A DNA stretch of 34,982 nt from an uncultured Acidimicrobiales bacterium. Lineage in GTDB: Bacteria > Actinomycetota > Acidimicrobiia > Acidimicrobiales > SHLQ01. Below, one piece after another: positions 8,930-17,800 of this stretch. The notes beneath the pieces are model-generated. The model had not been told where the DNA came from. It saw only the letters and a list, made by a program, of their open reading frames with translations, and searched no databases. Position numbers and translations under genes: made by a program. How positions within the stretch are numbered: position 1 is the stretch's first letter; each line of letters opens with the position of its first letter. The stretch spans positions 1-34,982 of the forward strand of contig CALGZB010000008.1 of assembly GCA_937934655.1 (NCBI GenBank), written 5' to 3'.

Positions 8930-11184
8930 CCTCTCACGAGTCAAGACCACTCACGAATCGACGACAGATCGAGGCGACACTGGTGGTGTGCTCGGCCCTG
9001 GTCGCCACGGTGGGGTTTGGCTCGGTGTTCCTGTCGTGGTCGTTCATGGCAACTGCAGCGATTGGTGTTGCCATTGCCCTGGCCATCGTGTTGGTCGTGG
9101 TTCGAAACCGGTACCCACTTCCGGTTTCGCTCGCCGCCTCGCTTCTCGCATATCTCCTCACAGGCACGCTCCTGATCGAGGTCGGGCTCTCGCCTGATGC
9201 TCTGGTCGAATTTGTGCGATCGTCCATCAACGGCTGGTCGACGTTGCTGACAACTGCCGCACCGCTGCCGGTCGAGGGTGCGGCCGCTGCTGTTCCTTTT
9301 GCGGTGGCCTGGTTCGGAGCGCTCGCCGGCGCCGAGATGGCGTTGCGAACGAATCGCACGGTTCTCCCGCTGGTCGGCCCATTGGGGTCGTTGGCTCTCA
9401 CGGTGTTGTTCGGCGTCGACGACACCGGCGTCGTTCGATGGAGCGCTGGGGGGTTCCTTATCCTCGCTCTCGTCTTCGTTGCGCTTCGTTCCCAGCTCAG
9501 CTGGTTCGGGCCGTCGGTGACCTCGGGTCGTACGTCGCCCGGACGGGTCTTGTCGGCACTCGCTCTTGTCACCACAAGCGCGCTCCTTGCTCCGCTGGTC
9601 GCACCCCATCTTCCGCTGTCCGATACCCGGGAACGGTTCACGCTTCGTGAGGAGGTCGATGTCGATTTCGACATCCGACAGTTGTCCTCACCGCTCTCGG
9701 CGCTCAAAGGCTCGCTCACCGAAGAACGAGCCGACGACGTGATGTTCAATATCGCTGGCCCAGCCACCGACCGGGTTCGGTTTGCGGTGCTCGATTCCTA
9801 CGACGGTTCGGTATGGCGCATCGCAAGGAACCAGAACGGCAACGAGTTTGTCCGGACCGGAAGCGTTCTTCCGGGTGTCGATGCGCAAGCCGACGACGTT
9901 GAAAGCTGGTCGCATACCGTCACCATCGAGAAGCTCGATGGGTTCTGGATCCCAAGCGTCGGTGTTCCGGCAACTCTCACGTTTAACTCGGCATCGACCG
10001 ACATCATTGGCCGAGATCCCGCCGAGCTCGTACGGTTCGACGATCAATCGGGTTCGGTGTTGCTTGCCGCTGAGCTCCGCTCGGGGCTCACGTACCGGAT
10101 CGAGTCGTACCCGGTTCGTCGCCCCTCAGATGCAGAGCTCGCATCGCTCGACGTGTGGCAGGGGGGTCGCAGGCTTACGGCGCTACCCGACAGCGTCGAC
10201 CAGCTCAGCGCGGTGGCTGAGCGAATCACTCGGGGGCGTGACTCGGCATTCGGCAAAGCCGCTGCGCTCGAAGCGTTCTTTGCCGAGCAGTTCTATGAGG
10301 CTGACTCGCCAACCGGTCACACCGCCCGCCACCTCGTCGACCTTTTTAGCCGCGATGAGTTGGCAGCATTCGATGAGCGATACGCCGCCGGTTTCGCCGT
10401 ACTGGCCAGACTGGTCGGCCTTCCCGCCCGGGTAGTGGTCGGCTACCGCTTGCCAACAGGCATGACGAAAGACTCGTCGGTCTCGGTCACCGCTGGCGAC
10501 ATCGAAGCATGGGTTGAGGTTGCTTTTGAGGATGTCGGCTGGGTTCCTTTCGATGCGGGGCCCGATGAGACCCGTTCGCTCAATTCGGCGGGCGGCGTGG
10601 ACCGGCGCCAAGACAGCAGCGCTGCGCCGCCTCCACCGCCACAGCGTCGTGAACCAATCCCACAAACCACGCTTCCCCCAGCGGACTCGGACGACGATGA
10701 CGATCCGGTCGATGACGCCGACGACTCGCCGGCGATCGCTTTGCCTGTGGTAGTTGGCGGAATTGTTCTGCTGGTTCCGCTCTTGTTCTTTCTCGGTTTC
10801 GCGGCCTTCGTGTTGGGGACGAAGCGGGTCCGGCGTCGGCGGCGCCAGCAAGCAACATCCACCGCCGGCAGGGTGGAAGGAGCGTGGCAAGAGGTGCTCG
10901 ACCGATCTGCTGATGCGGGGATTGGTTTGCCGCCCGGGCTGACGGTTCGCGAGGCCGCAAACCGGGTGGCGTCCGAACGCCCTGCAACGACAGCTCCTGT
11001 TGGAGCGTTGACCGAACTGGTCGAGCGCACCGCGTTTCATCCGAATGAACCAAGCGATGACCTGGCGATCGAGACGTGGTCGCTGGCTGACAGCACGGTG
11101 GCCGGCATCGAAGCCGAGGAGACGAGGAGCGAATCGCTCCGGCGTTCGCTCAGCACAAAGTCGTTACGGCGTCCGAAGAGCTAG
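8926..11184 (+). CDS. Transglutaminase-like membrane protein with lost catalytic Cys and His
   Basis: A 752-residue membrane protein with several N-terminal helices (about residues 20-240), a large extracytoplasmic region, a transglutaminase-like core near 470-550, a Pro/Asp-rich linker, and one further helix at about 604-630 before a basic cytoplasmic tail. This is the usual architecture of transglutaminase partners in MoxR/DUF58 clusters. The core keeps FAVLARLVGLPARVVVGY and WVEVAFEDVGWVPFDAGP. The family Cys, expected 7 residues before FAVLAR, is Asp (D483). The His before AWVEV is Glu (E527). The third residue is kept (D543). The fold is therefore probably non-catalytic. Start ATG 8926 overlaps the DUF58 stop. 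Confidence 0.9.
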   Translation: MTSHESRPLTNRRQIEATLVVCSALVATVGFGSVFLSWSFMATAAIGVAIALAIVLVVVRNRYPLPVSLAASLLAYLLTGTLLIEVGLSPDALVEFVRSSINGWSTLLTTAAPLPVEGAAAAVPFAVAWFGALAGAEMALRTNRTVLPLVGPLGSLALTVLFGVDDTGVVRWSAGGFLILALVFVALRSQLSWFGPSVTSGRTSPGRVLSALALVTTSALLAPLVAPHLPLSDTRERFTLREEVDVDFDIRQLSSPLSALKGSLTEERADDVMFNIAGPATDRVRFAVLDSYDGSVWRIARNQNGNEFVRTGSVLPGVDAQADDVESWSHTVTIEKLDGFWIPSVGVPATLTFNSASTDIIGRDPAELVRFDDQSGSVLLAAELRSGLTYRIESYPVRRPSDAELASLDVWQGGRRLTALPDSVDQLSAVAERITRGRDSAFGKAAALEAFFAEQFYEADSPTGHTARHLVDLFSRDELAAFDERYAAGFAVLARLVGLPARVVVGYRLPTGMTKDSSVSVTAGDIEAWVEVAFEDVGWVPFDAGPDETRSLNSAGGVDRRQDSSAAPPPPPQRREPIPQTTLPPADSDDDDDPVDDADDSPAIALPVVVGGIVLLVPLLFFLGFAAFVLGTKRVRRRRRQQATSTAGRVEGAWQEVLDRSADAGIGLPPGLTVREAANRVASERPATTAPVGALTELVERTAFHPNEPSDDLAIETWSLADSTVAGIEAEETRSESLRRSLSTKSLRRPKS

Positions 11185-11188
11185 CACA

Positions 11189-11242
11189 GCGCTACGACCC
11201 AGCGGAGCGCTACGACCCAGCGGAGCGATACGACCCAGCGGA
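11189..11242. repeat. Three tandem 18-bp repeats between convergent genes
   Basis: Units GCGCTACGACCCAGCGGA at 11189-11206 and 11207-11224 are identical, 11225-11242 differs by one base, and a partial fourth copy continues to about 11250. Each unit holds CGCT-N7-AGCG, so small hairpins are possible. They fill the gap between the transglutaminase-like and kinase stop codons and could form a bidirectional terminator. Confidence 0.92.
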
Positions 11243-11245
11243 GCG

Positions 11246-12766
11246 CTACGAGAGAGCGCAGACCGACTGACTTGGTGCCGAAGAGATCCCGTTGACGACC
11301 GTCGAGACGTTGATGCACGGAACATCGCCAGGAGTGATGTCGACGATCTCAAAGACCGGAGTGTCGACGGTTTCGATCGGAATGCCGGTGACATCGGCAC
11401 GCAACACCTTCCAGGTTGCGGTGGTGTCGTCGTCGACGCCGCTCCATGTGAACGTCACTCGTGTGGGATCGGAGAAGGTTCCGGTGATGTCGACTGGCGG
11501 CTCAGGTGTTGGGACGATCTCACCGAGGTCGTCGTTTCGTTCAAAGTCTTGCTCCTCGCGTTCGGGGTCAACGTCGGGACTTGCGTTGATCACCGACCAG
11601 CCAACAAACCCGCCGATAACCAGAAGCGCGGCGACGGCTGCCAGAGCAACCCGGGCCCGCTTGGCGTCATTGGCCGAGGTGGTGGCGTCGACGCCGTCGA
11701 TCGTGTTGGAAGGGTTCGATAGCGGGTGTGACTGAGGTGCTTGGGGAGACCGCGAGGATTGGGAGGCTCGGGAAGAGGGGGAAGAGGGGGAAGACGGGGA
11801 AGACGGCGAGGAGAGATCGACAGGGGCCGACACCTCTGGGAGTTCGGTGGGCACGTGCGTGCGGTCTTCGTCGATTATCGGGGCACCGCCCTTCAAGGGG
11901 AGCGGCGCTTCGTTCTCAACAATGACTTCGCTGAGCCGCAAACCTTCCTGCTTCTGAATCATCTGCAAGCGCCGAGCAACCGCAGCAGCACTTGCTGGTC
12001 GAAGCGTCGGATCCTTCTGCATGAGGTCGGCGATGATCTCGTGCAAGGCCGTCGGTATATCGGTTCGGGGAATCGGGGCGTACGGCTCGGTGAGCACCTT
12101 CATGATCAGCGAACCAATAGAGTTGGCGGTGTACGCATTCGTGCCGGTTAGCAGCGTGTAGAGCGTTGATCCCAACGAATACAGGTCTGCCTGTGGCCCG
12201 GGTTCCTTCTCGCGGAGTACTTCGGGAGACGCATGTGACGGTGTGAAGGACATGCCGACGGTGGTTTCGTTTGCCGCGTCGGGGGTTGCGAATGCAGAGA
12301 TTCCGAAGTCGCCAAGCATGCGTTTGTCGTAGCTGTCGACAAAGAGGTTGTCGGGTTTTACATCGCGATGAACGATATCGGCTCGATGCGCTGATTCGAG
12401 CGCAGAGGCAATCTCCACACCGGTCTGGAGTACCTCGCTCACCGACATTGGACCGCGTTGTTTGACGAGCGATCCACAACTCCCGCCGGGGTAGTAGGGC
12501 ATTACCAGGTAGGGCTCGCCGGTGTCGGCAAACCCGGAGTCAAAGATCGTCACGATGTTGGGGTGCTGTGATACCCGTCCCATCGTTTGGCACTCGCGGG
12601 TAAAGAGGCGGCGAGCGCGTTCGTCGACACCATCGATATCGAGCACCTTGATGGCAACGGTTCGACCATGCCGCGGATCGCCGGCTTGGTACACGGTGCT
12701 GAAGCCGCCACCGCCGATTGCTTCGAGGTCCTGGTATCCGTCGATGACCGGGATGGTGCGGGGCAC
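11246..12766 (-). CDS. Membrane-anchored Ser/Thr protein kinase, PknB-like
   Basis: A 506-residue Hanks-type kinase starting at GTG 12766. The kinase domain spans about 1-275: glycine loop GGGGFSTVY (18-26), Lys40, helix-C Glu58, catalytic loop HRDVKPDN (D135, N140) and DFG at 153-155. SPE replaces APE, and the domain appears active. A low-complexity SSP-rich linker, one transmembrane helix at about 373-393 and an extracellular part of roughly 110 residues with an FN3-like look follow; there are no PASTA repeats. It lies 10 bp downstream of the FHA gene on the same strand, so both form one operon. Likely substrates are the FHA protein, the MoxR/DUF58 partners or the regulator encoded nearby, which is inference. 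Confidence 0.95.
   Translation of the reverse strand: MPRTIPVIDGYQDLEAIGGGGFSTVYQAGDPRHGRTVAIKVLDIDGVDERARRLFTRECQTMGRVSQHPNIVTIFDSGFADTGEPYLVMPYYPGGSCGSLVKQRGPMSVSEVLQTGVEIASALESAHRADIVHRDVKPDNLFVDSYDKRMLGDFGISAFATPDAANETTVGMSFTPSHASPEVLREKEPGPQADLYSLGSTLYTLLTGTNAYTANSIGSLIMKVLTEPYAPIPRTDIPTALHEIIADLMQKDPTLRPASAAAVARRLQMIQKQEGLRLSEVIVENEAPLPLKGGAPIIDEDRTHVPTELPEVSAPVDLSSPSSPSSPSSPSSRASQSSRSPQAPQSHPLSNPSNTIDGVDATTSANDAKRARVALAAVAALLVIGGFVGWSVINASPDVDPEREEQDFERNDDLGEIVPTPEPPVDITGTFSDPTRVTFTWSGVDDDTTATWKVLRADVTGIPIETVDTPVFEIVDITPGDVPCINVSTVVNGISSAPSQSVCALS
11771..11806. repeat. Four tandem 9-bp repeats in the kinase linker
   Basis: GGAAGAGGG twice, then GGAAGACGG twice, encoding Ser-Ser-Pro repeats on the minus strand. 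Nine bp keeps frame, so linker length between kinase domain and membrane helix could vary between strains. Confidence 0.88.
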
Positions 12767-12776
12767 GAGCGTCGAT

Positions 12777-14591
12777 CTACTTCACGAACTGGAAGGTGCG
12801 GTCGCCGATCTGGACGTGCGATCCACGGGTGAGGAGTACCTCATCGTTGGGTCGCAGCCGCAGGGCTTGCTGGTTTGAACCACCGGCGGGAAAGACCTTC
12901 GTGCCGTTGCTCGAGTCGAGGTCGACGATCTTTACATCCCAGCCTGTAATACGAATTTCGGCGTGACGCTTCGAGACCATATGGCGCTCGTCGTCGAGGA
13001 AGATCGTGCCAACGCCTGGCGCAGACGATTCGGGGCGACGGCCAATGACGTAGGGCCGATCGAGGGGGTACGTGGTGCCATCGTCGAATTGGAGCTGACC
13101 AAGGCTCGGGCGGTTCCCTTGTTCGATTGGGGCTCCGGCATCGATAGCGGTGTCACAAACCGCGCAGACCGGTGTCTGCATTCGGTTGAGATGGCCTTGC
13201 GGACACCGAACGCCGGTGACGGCAATCGGGCTGAAGTCGACGGGTGCTTCGCCCCCGCTTGGAACAGCAGCGAAGATGCCGCGGCGCCGCAGTGGGCTGC
13301 CGCCAATCGTGGATTCGTCATCATCGATCGGCGGTGGCGGCAGATCGTTTTCGGGTGGGGCATACGGGCTGCGTTCCGGATTGTCGCCACCTTCGCGCAG
13401 GTCGACGTCGTCGCTACGGCGGTGGGATAGGGCCGGGCGTGAAGGTGGTGGTGGCGGAGAGTCGCCGAATGCCGATCGGACCGGTGTGGGATCGGGAAGA
13501 GCCGGGGTTGCGTCGGGAAGAGGTGGCGGCGGCGGAAGCGGTGCCTGGTAGTTCGCCGGTGGTGGGGGAAGGTCGGCGAGCGACTTCGGGGGTGGCGCCA
13601 GAAGCGTTGGCTGTTGGGGTGGGGCGGGCTCGGGAGTAGGTGGCGGTGGTGGCGGCGGGAGCAACGTGGCCTTGGGCTCGACCGGTGGCGGAACGTCGGC
13701 GAGCGATTTCGGCGATGGCGGTTCGGGTGCCCCCGCTGCGGTGCCGGTGGACGCGGCGGTGGCGGCCATTGCGCTCGCCGCGACTGCTGCCCGGATCTCT
13801 GCGAGTTCGTTGGTGCCGATGGTGGCAGTGCTGTCCGGTTCGAAGTCGGTATCGAGGCGCTCGAAGGATTCGCTTGATCGATCGCCAGCTGGTTCGGAGA
13901 GATGGCTTGATGCCCGGGGAAACGAGGTGTCGAGTTTGGGCTTTGGGTTGTAGCTCGGCGATGGCTCGATAGTCATTTCCGAGTCGACGAACGGGCTGGG
14001 CTGTTGCGATTGCGATTGCGGGGCTGATGGCGCTGCGGGAGATTTCGGCTCCGGCGACGATTGCCTCACGGCGGCTGGGAGGGGAGCCACCGGGAGCGGG
14101 TCGGGAACAGTAAGCGGCGGCGGCAAAATCGAGGCGTCGACGGTGGCCACAAAGCCGGCGCCAGGTACCACGCCAGCTTGAAGCGAGCCGAGAAGATCGC
14201 CGGGGTCGGCACCCACCGATACCGACGTGATTTGGGCGTCGATCTTGCGATCGATCCATGTCGACGTCGATCCGCCGTCGAGTAGAACCCGTTCGCCGTT
14301 CTGCATCTGTAGTTCGAGTTGAATGTCGCCGAAAATGAATACTCGGAGCCACGTATCGTGAAGTTCGCACGCTGCGATAGGCGGATGATCGAGAAAGCCC
14401 GCCTCGATGATGGCGGTGGCGAGTTGTCGAACAAGCGCAGCCCATCCAACGTCACCCGGCTCATAGCTGCCAAACAACCGATCGAGGCCAAAGGGAGCAA
14501 GCGAACTGACCGGGCCTGGGGATACGGCAACAAAGTTGTCCGAGCGCGCCACGAGGCCAGGGCCGGCGATAACGCGAAGTGGAAATGCCAT
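12777..14591 (-). CDS. FHA-domain protein with proline-rich linker and zinc ribbon
   Basis: The product has 604 residues. An N-terminal globular domain of about 170 residues is followed by a long disordered stretch rich in Pro, Ser and Ala (about 175-430), a zinc-ribbon-like segment (GVRCPQGHLN...CAVCD) and a C-terminal FHA domain at about 505-604. The FHA domain keeps the phosphothreonine-binding elements VIGRRPES, MVSKRHAEI and DSSNGT. It should therefore read Thr phosphorylation, most likely set by the kinase encoded immediately downstream. ATG 14591 is preceded by AAAGG at a good distance. The gene diverges from the giant surface protein gene, with a palindromic site 77 bp upstream of its start. 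Confidence 0.93.
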   Translation of the reverse strand: MAFPLRVIAGPGLVARSDNFVAVSPGPVSSLAPFGLDRLFGSYEPGDVGWAALVRQLATAIIEAGFLDHPPIAACELHDTWLRVFIFGDIQLELQMQNGERVLLDGGSTSTWIDRKIDAQITSVSVGADPGDLLGSLQAGVVPGAGFVATVDASILPPPLTVPDPLPVAPLPAAVRQSSPEPKSPAAPSAPQSQSQQPSPFVDSEMTIEPSPSYNPKPKLDTSFPRASSHLSEPAGDRSSESFERLDTDFEPDSTATIGTNELAEIRAAVAASAMAATAASTGTAAGAPEPPSPKSLADVPPPVEPKATLLPPPPPPPTPEPAPPQQPTLLAPPPKSLADLPPPPANYQAPLPPPPPLPDATPALPDPTPVRSAFGDSPPPPPSRPALSHRRSDDVDLREGGDNPERSPYAPPENDLPPPPIDDDESTIGGSPLRRRGIFAAVPSGGEAPVDFSPIAVTGVRCPQGHLNRMQTPVCAVCDTAIDAGAPIEQGNRPSLGQLQFDDGTTYPLDRPYVIGRRPESSAPGVGTIFLDDERHMVSKRHAEIRITGWDVKIVDLDSSNGTKVFPAGGSNQQALRLRPNDEVLLTRGSHVQIGDRTFQFVK

Positions 14592-14667
14592 CAGGTACGC
14601 CTTTCTTGTCCTGGCTCAACCCTATTTCATTTGAACTCGCTCGCCCGGCTTCTGCTTGGTCGTCGGA

Positions 14668-14685
14668 ATGGGGACCGATCCCCAT
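14668..14685. promoter_or_regulatory. Palindromic operator candidate, copy 1
   Basis: ATGGGGA-CCGA-TCCCCAT is a perfect 7-bp inverted repeat with a 4-bp spacer. It lies in the 241-bp divergent region, 77 bp upstream of the FHA gene start and 147 bp upstream of the giant protein start. Near-identical copies lie at 22157 and 23270. Confidence 0.75.
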
Positions 14686-14727
14686 AGGCATATCGTCCTG
14701 AAATTGATGAACTGGGCAGACCACCTA

Positions 14728-14754
14728 CTCTTGGGGTTCGTCGGCTCTTGGGGT
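14728..14754 (+). repeat. Direct repeat CTCTTGGGGT with 17-bp period
   Basis: The 10-bp word occurs at 14728-14737 and 14745-14754, in the divergent promoter region between the FHA and giant protein genes. An inverted repeat TCTGGTC/GACCAGA (14757-14763 and 14786-14792) follows. A regulator-binding role is possible but unproven. Confidence 0.5.
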
Positions 14755-14832
14755 CATCTGGTCTTCTCGTCCTCGAATAACATTCGACCAGACCCCCTGC
14801 AGTTCCTGTTGCCTGCCTACAGCCCTCCAATC

Positions 14833-17800
14833 ATGAGGTTCTTTCCCATCGTGCTCGATCGCCGTACTGCACTGAGTGGCCTGGCCACGGCGCTCCTGCT
14901 TTTGGTGCTCGGTTGGGCGGTTTTCGCTGCGGTGCGGGCCGACGGCTTTGCCCGAACCGACCTCTTCCTCAACGATGGTGGTGCCTGGTTGGTGAACCAG
15001 GAACGCGGCGATCTGGCGCATGTGAACGGTGAAGTCTTTGAAGTCGATGCCCGAATCGACGTTGGGACCGGTGGCGTTGGGGTCGATGTTGTCCAAGCGC
15101 CAGGTTTTGTCTTTGCTCAGCTCAACGGCGGTCTTGTTCCCGTCGACACCGCCCGGCTGCAACTCACCGATGTCCTCATCGGCCTTCCTTCGGGCGTCGA
15201 TGTCGATGCCGGACAAGGCATTGTCGGCGTGTTCGATCGGCAGGGCGGCCGGGTGTGGCGAATGCCAATCGGTGAGCTCGATGAGTCTGTCCAACTCGAT
15301 GAACTTCCTCCTACCTTCTCGTTCAATCGGCCGATTCATGCGGTGGTAGGACTCGATGGCGCCGTTCACTTGGCCGGGAACTCGTTGATCAGCATCGACG
15401 GCGAAGGCGGCGAGCGTGAGTTCGACCTCGAGAGCGATCTCGATGCCCTCACCGCAATCGGCGAACGTGCGGTCGGTATCTCTGGCGATGACCTCGTCGA
15501 TTTCAGCGGACTCACCGGTGTCGCTGTTCCGCTCGACCGGCGGCTTCTCAATCCAACACTTCAACAGCCTGGCCGATTCAGCGATGTTGTGTTTGCGGTG
15601 ACCGAGAACGGCGAAGTGGTCGAGATCGACCGGAGCAATGGCCGCGTCATTGTGCTTGAGGACAACCTTGGATCTCGACTCTTGCCGCCCGTCGCCCATC
15701 GAGGCTGCGTATTTACCTACGCCATCGATCTCAACGAGACGGTTCGAATCTGTGGAGGCGAACGGGTTGCATGGCCGGTGGTGTCTCAACCTGCCGAACC
15801 ACGGCTTCGTTTGGTCAACGATCGGGTTTGGCTCGATGACCCTGCAACCGATCTCTATGCGTATGTGCCACTTGAAGGCGATCAGGTTTTGGTCGAGAAC
15901 TGGCCCGATCGTTTGGGCGCAGGTATCGGCGACACCGGTGTCGGCGACGGTGCCGATGATGACGAACTCGGACCCGCGTCTGCTTCTGAGGGCGATGGCG
16001 TTGGCGGCCTAGGTCGCGGCCAGGTCTTTGACGACGGCATCAACGAACCGCCGATCGCTCGCGATGATCAAGCCACTGTGGTTGTTGGTCGCAGTGGCAT
16101 CGTGAGTGTTCTGGCGAACGACTTGGAGCCTGATGGCGATGTGCTCGGCGTGATTCTTGAGGACCCACCCGATGGTGTCGCTTTGCTTAGCGACCAACGG
16201 ATCTTCATCGAGCCTCAGTCGGGTCCGACGACCATCTCGGTGTCGTATCGAGCCAGCGACGGCCTTGCGCTCAGCAACTTGGCGGTCCTTCGGGTAACCA
16301 TCGAAGACAAGAACGGCAATACTGCGCCTACCGCTGTCGATGATTTTGCCACCGCCACCGTCGGTGCGCCGCTGCTCTTCGACGTGCTGTACAACGATCG
16401 CGACGACGAAGGTGACGCCCTGGTGCTGTCCTCGCTGCAGATCGATGAGGACGAGCCGGTTGTCGCCAGCTTCACCTCTGACGGTTTGGTGACCGTCACT
16501 GCGCTTTCGCCCGGTGAGACCGAGATTGAGTACACCGTGAGCGACGGAGCTCAGACCGCCGACGCGACCCTCATCATCTCGGCGGTTGCGCCCGGTGAAG
16601 ACAACCGTTCCCCCGAGGCCATCAACGATTTCGTGTCGACGCTTGTCGATGTTCCGATTGCGTTCGAACCGCTGATCAACGACTCTGACCCCGACGGTGA
16701 CCCGCTCGAAATTCTCGAACTCGGTGTTGTGGAGCCCGCCGATTCGGCATCGTTCGAGCTGCTTGCAGACAGCTCGGTTGTGATGTCGCCGGCGCCAGGA
16801 TTTCTCGGTGCGGTGGAAGTGCCGTATGTGGTCATCGATCGGGCCGGAGGCGAAGATAGTGGACTCATTCGGGTCGAGGTGACCGAGCGGAGTTCCGCCA
16901 ACCGGCCGCCGATTCTTGTGGACGATTCGGTTCTGCTGCGGCCCGGAGCTTCGGCCGTGGTGACCGTGCTGGCCAACGACTTCGACCCCGATGGCGACGT
17001 CATCGGTGTCGTGAGCGCGTCGAGCGACGACGATCAGCTGTCGGTTGTTGTCGTCGACCGTGGTTCGGTTGAGGTGTCGGCGAGCGGCGATGCTTCGGGC
17101 ACCGGTGTTGTGCAGTACGTCGTCGACGATGGCCGTGGTCTTCAATCCACCGGTGTTGTGACCGTGCTCATCAGCGAACGCGAGAACGTACCGCCCATTG
17201 CCGAACTCGACCTTGGACAGGTAGAGGTTGGGAGCTCAACCGTGCTCGATGTGCTCGCCAACGACTTCGATCCAGATGGCGATGAACTCTCGATTGTTGC
17301 GGTAGGTGAACCCGAAATTGGGTCGCTGGTTTTGCGAGCTGATCAGCTGGTTGAAGCGGTGGCTGGGCCCGATGACGCCGGCACAATTACCGCCACCTAC
17401 ACCGTGGAAGATGCCGACGGGGCTCGTGCCGACGGCACCGTCAGCGTTGTCATCGTCTCCTCCGAGGTGCCAAACAAGGCGCCGATTGCTCGGGACGACT
17501 CGTCGCTCACCACGGTTGGCGAACCGGCGTTCATCGACGTGCTGGCCAACGACGTCGACCCTGAAAACGGTGACCTGCGCGTCGTCGATGTGACGCAACC
17601 TGAATCTGGTGGCCGTACCGAGATCACCTCGGCCGGGGCGATTCGTTTGGTGCCCGCCTTCGAGTTCACCGGTGAGCTCAGGTTCTCCTACACGATTGCC
17701 GACCCCGAGGGAGAGCTTGATTCTGCCGACGTTCGAGTACGGGTCGATGAGGTACCGGTTGAGAATCGTCCACCTCGAGCCGTTGACGACCGGGCCTCTA

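Noticed and set aside
14656-14832. Upstream extension of the giant protein to 14656
   Set aside because: It would run through the palindrome and direct repeats and has no signal-like or family sequence.
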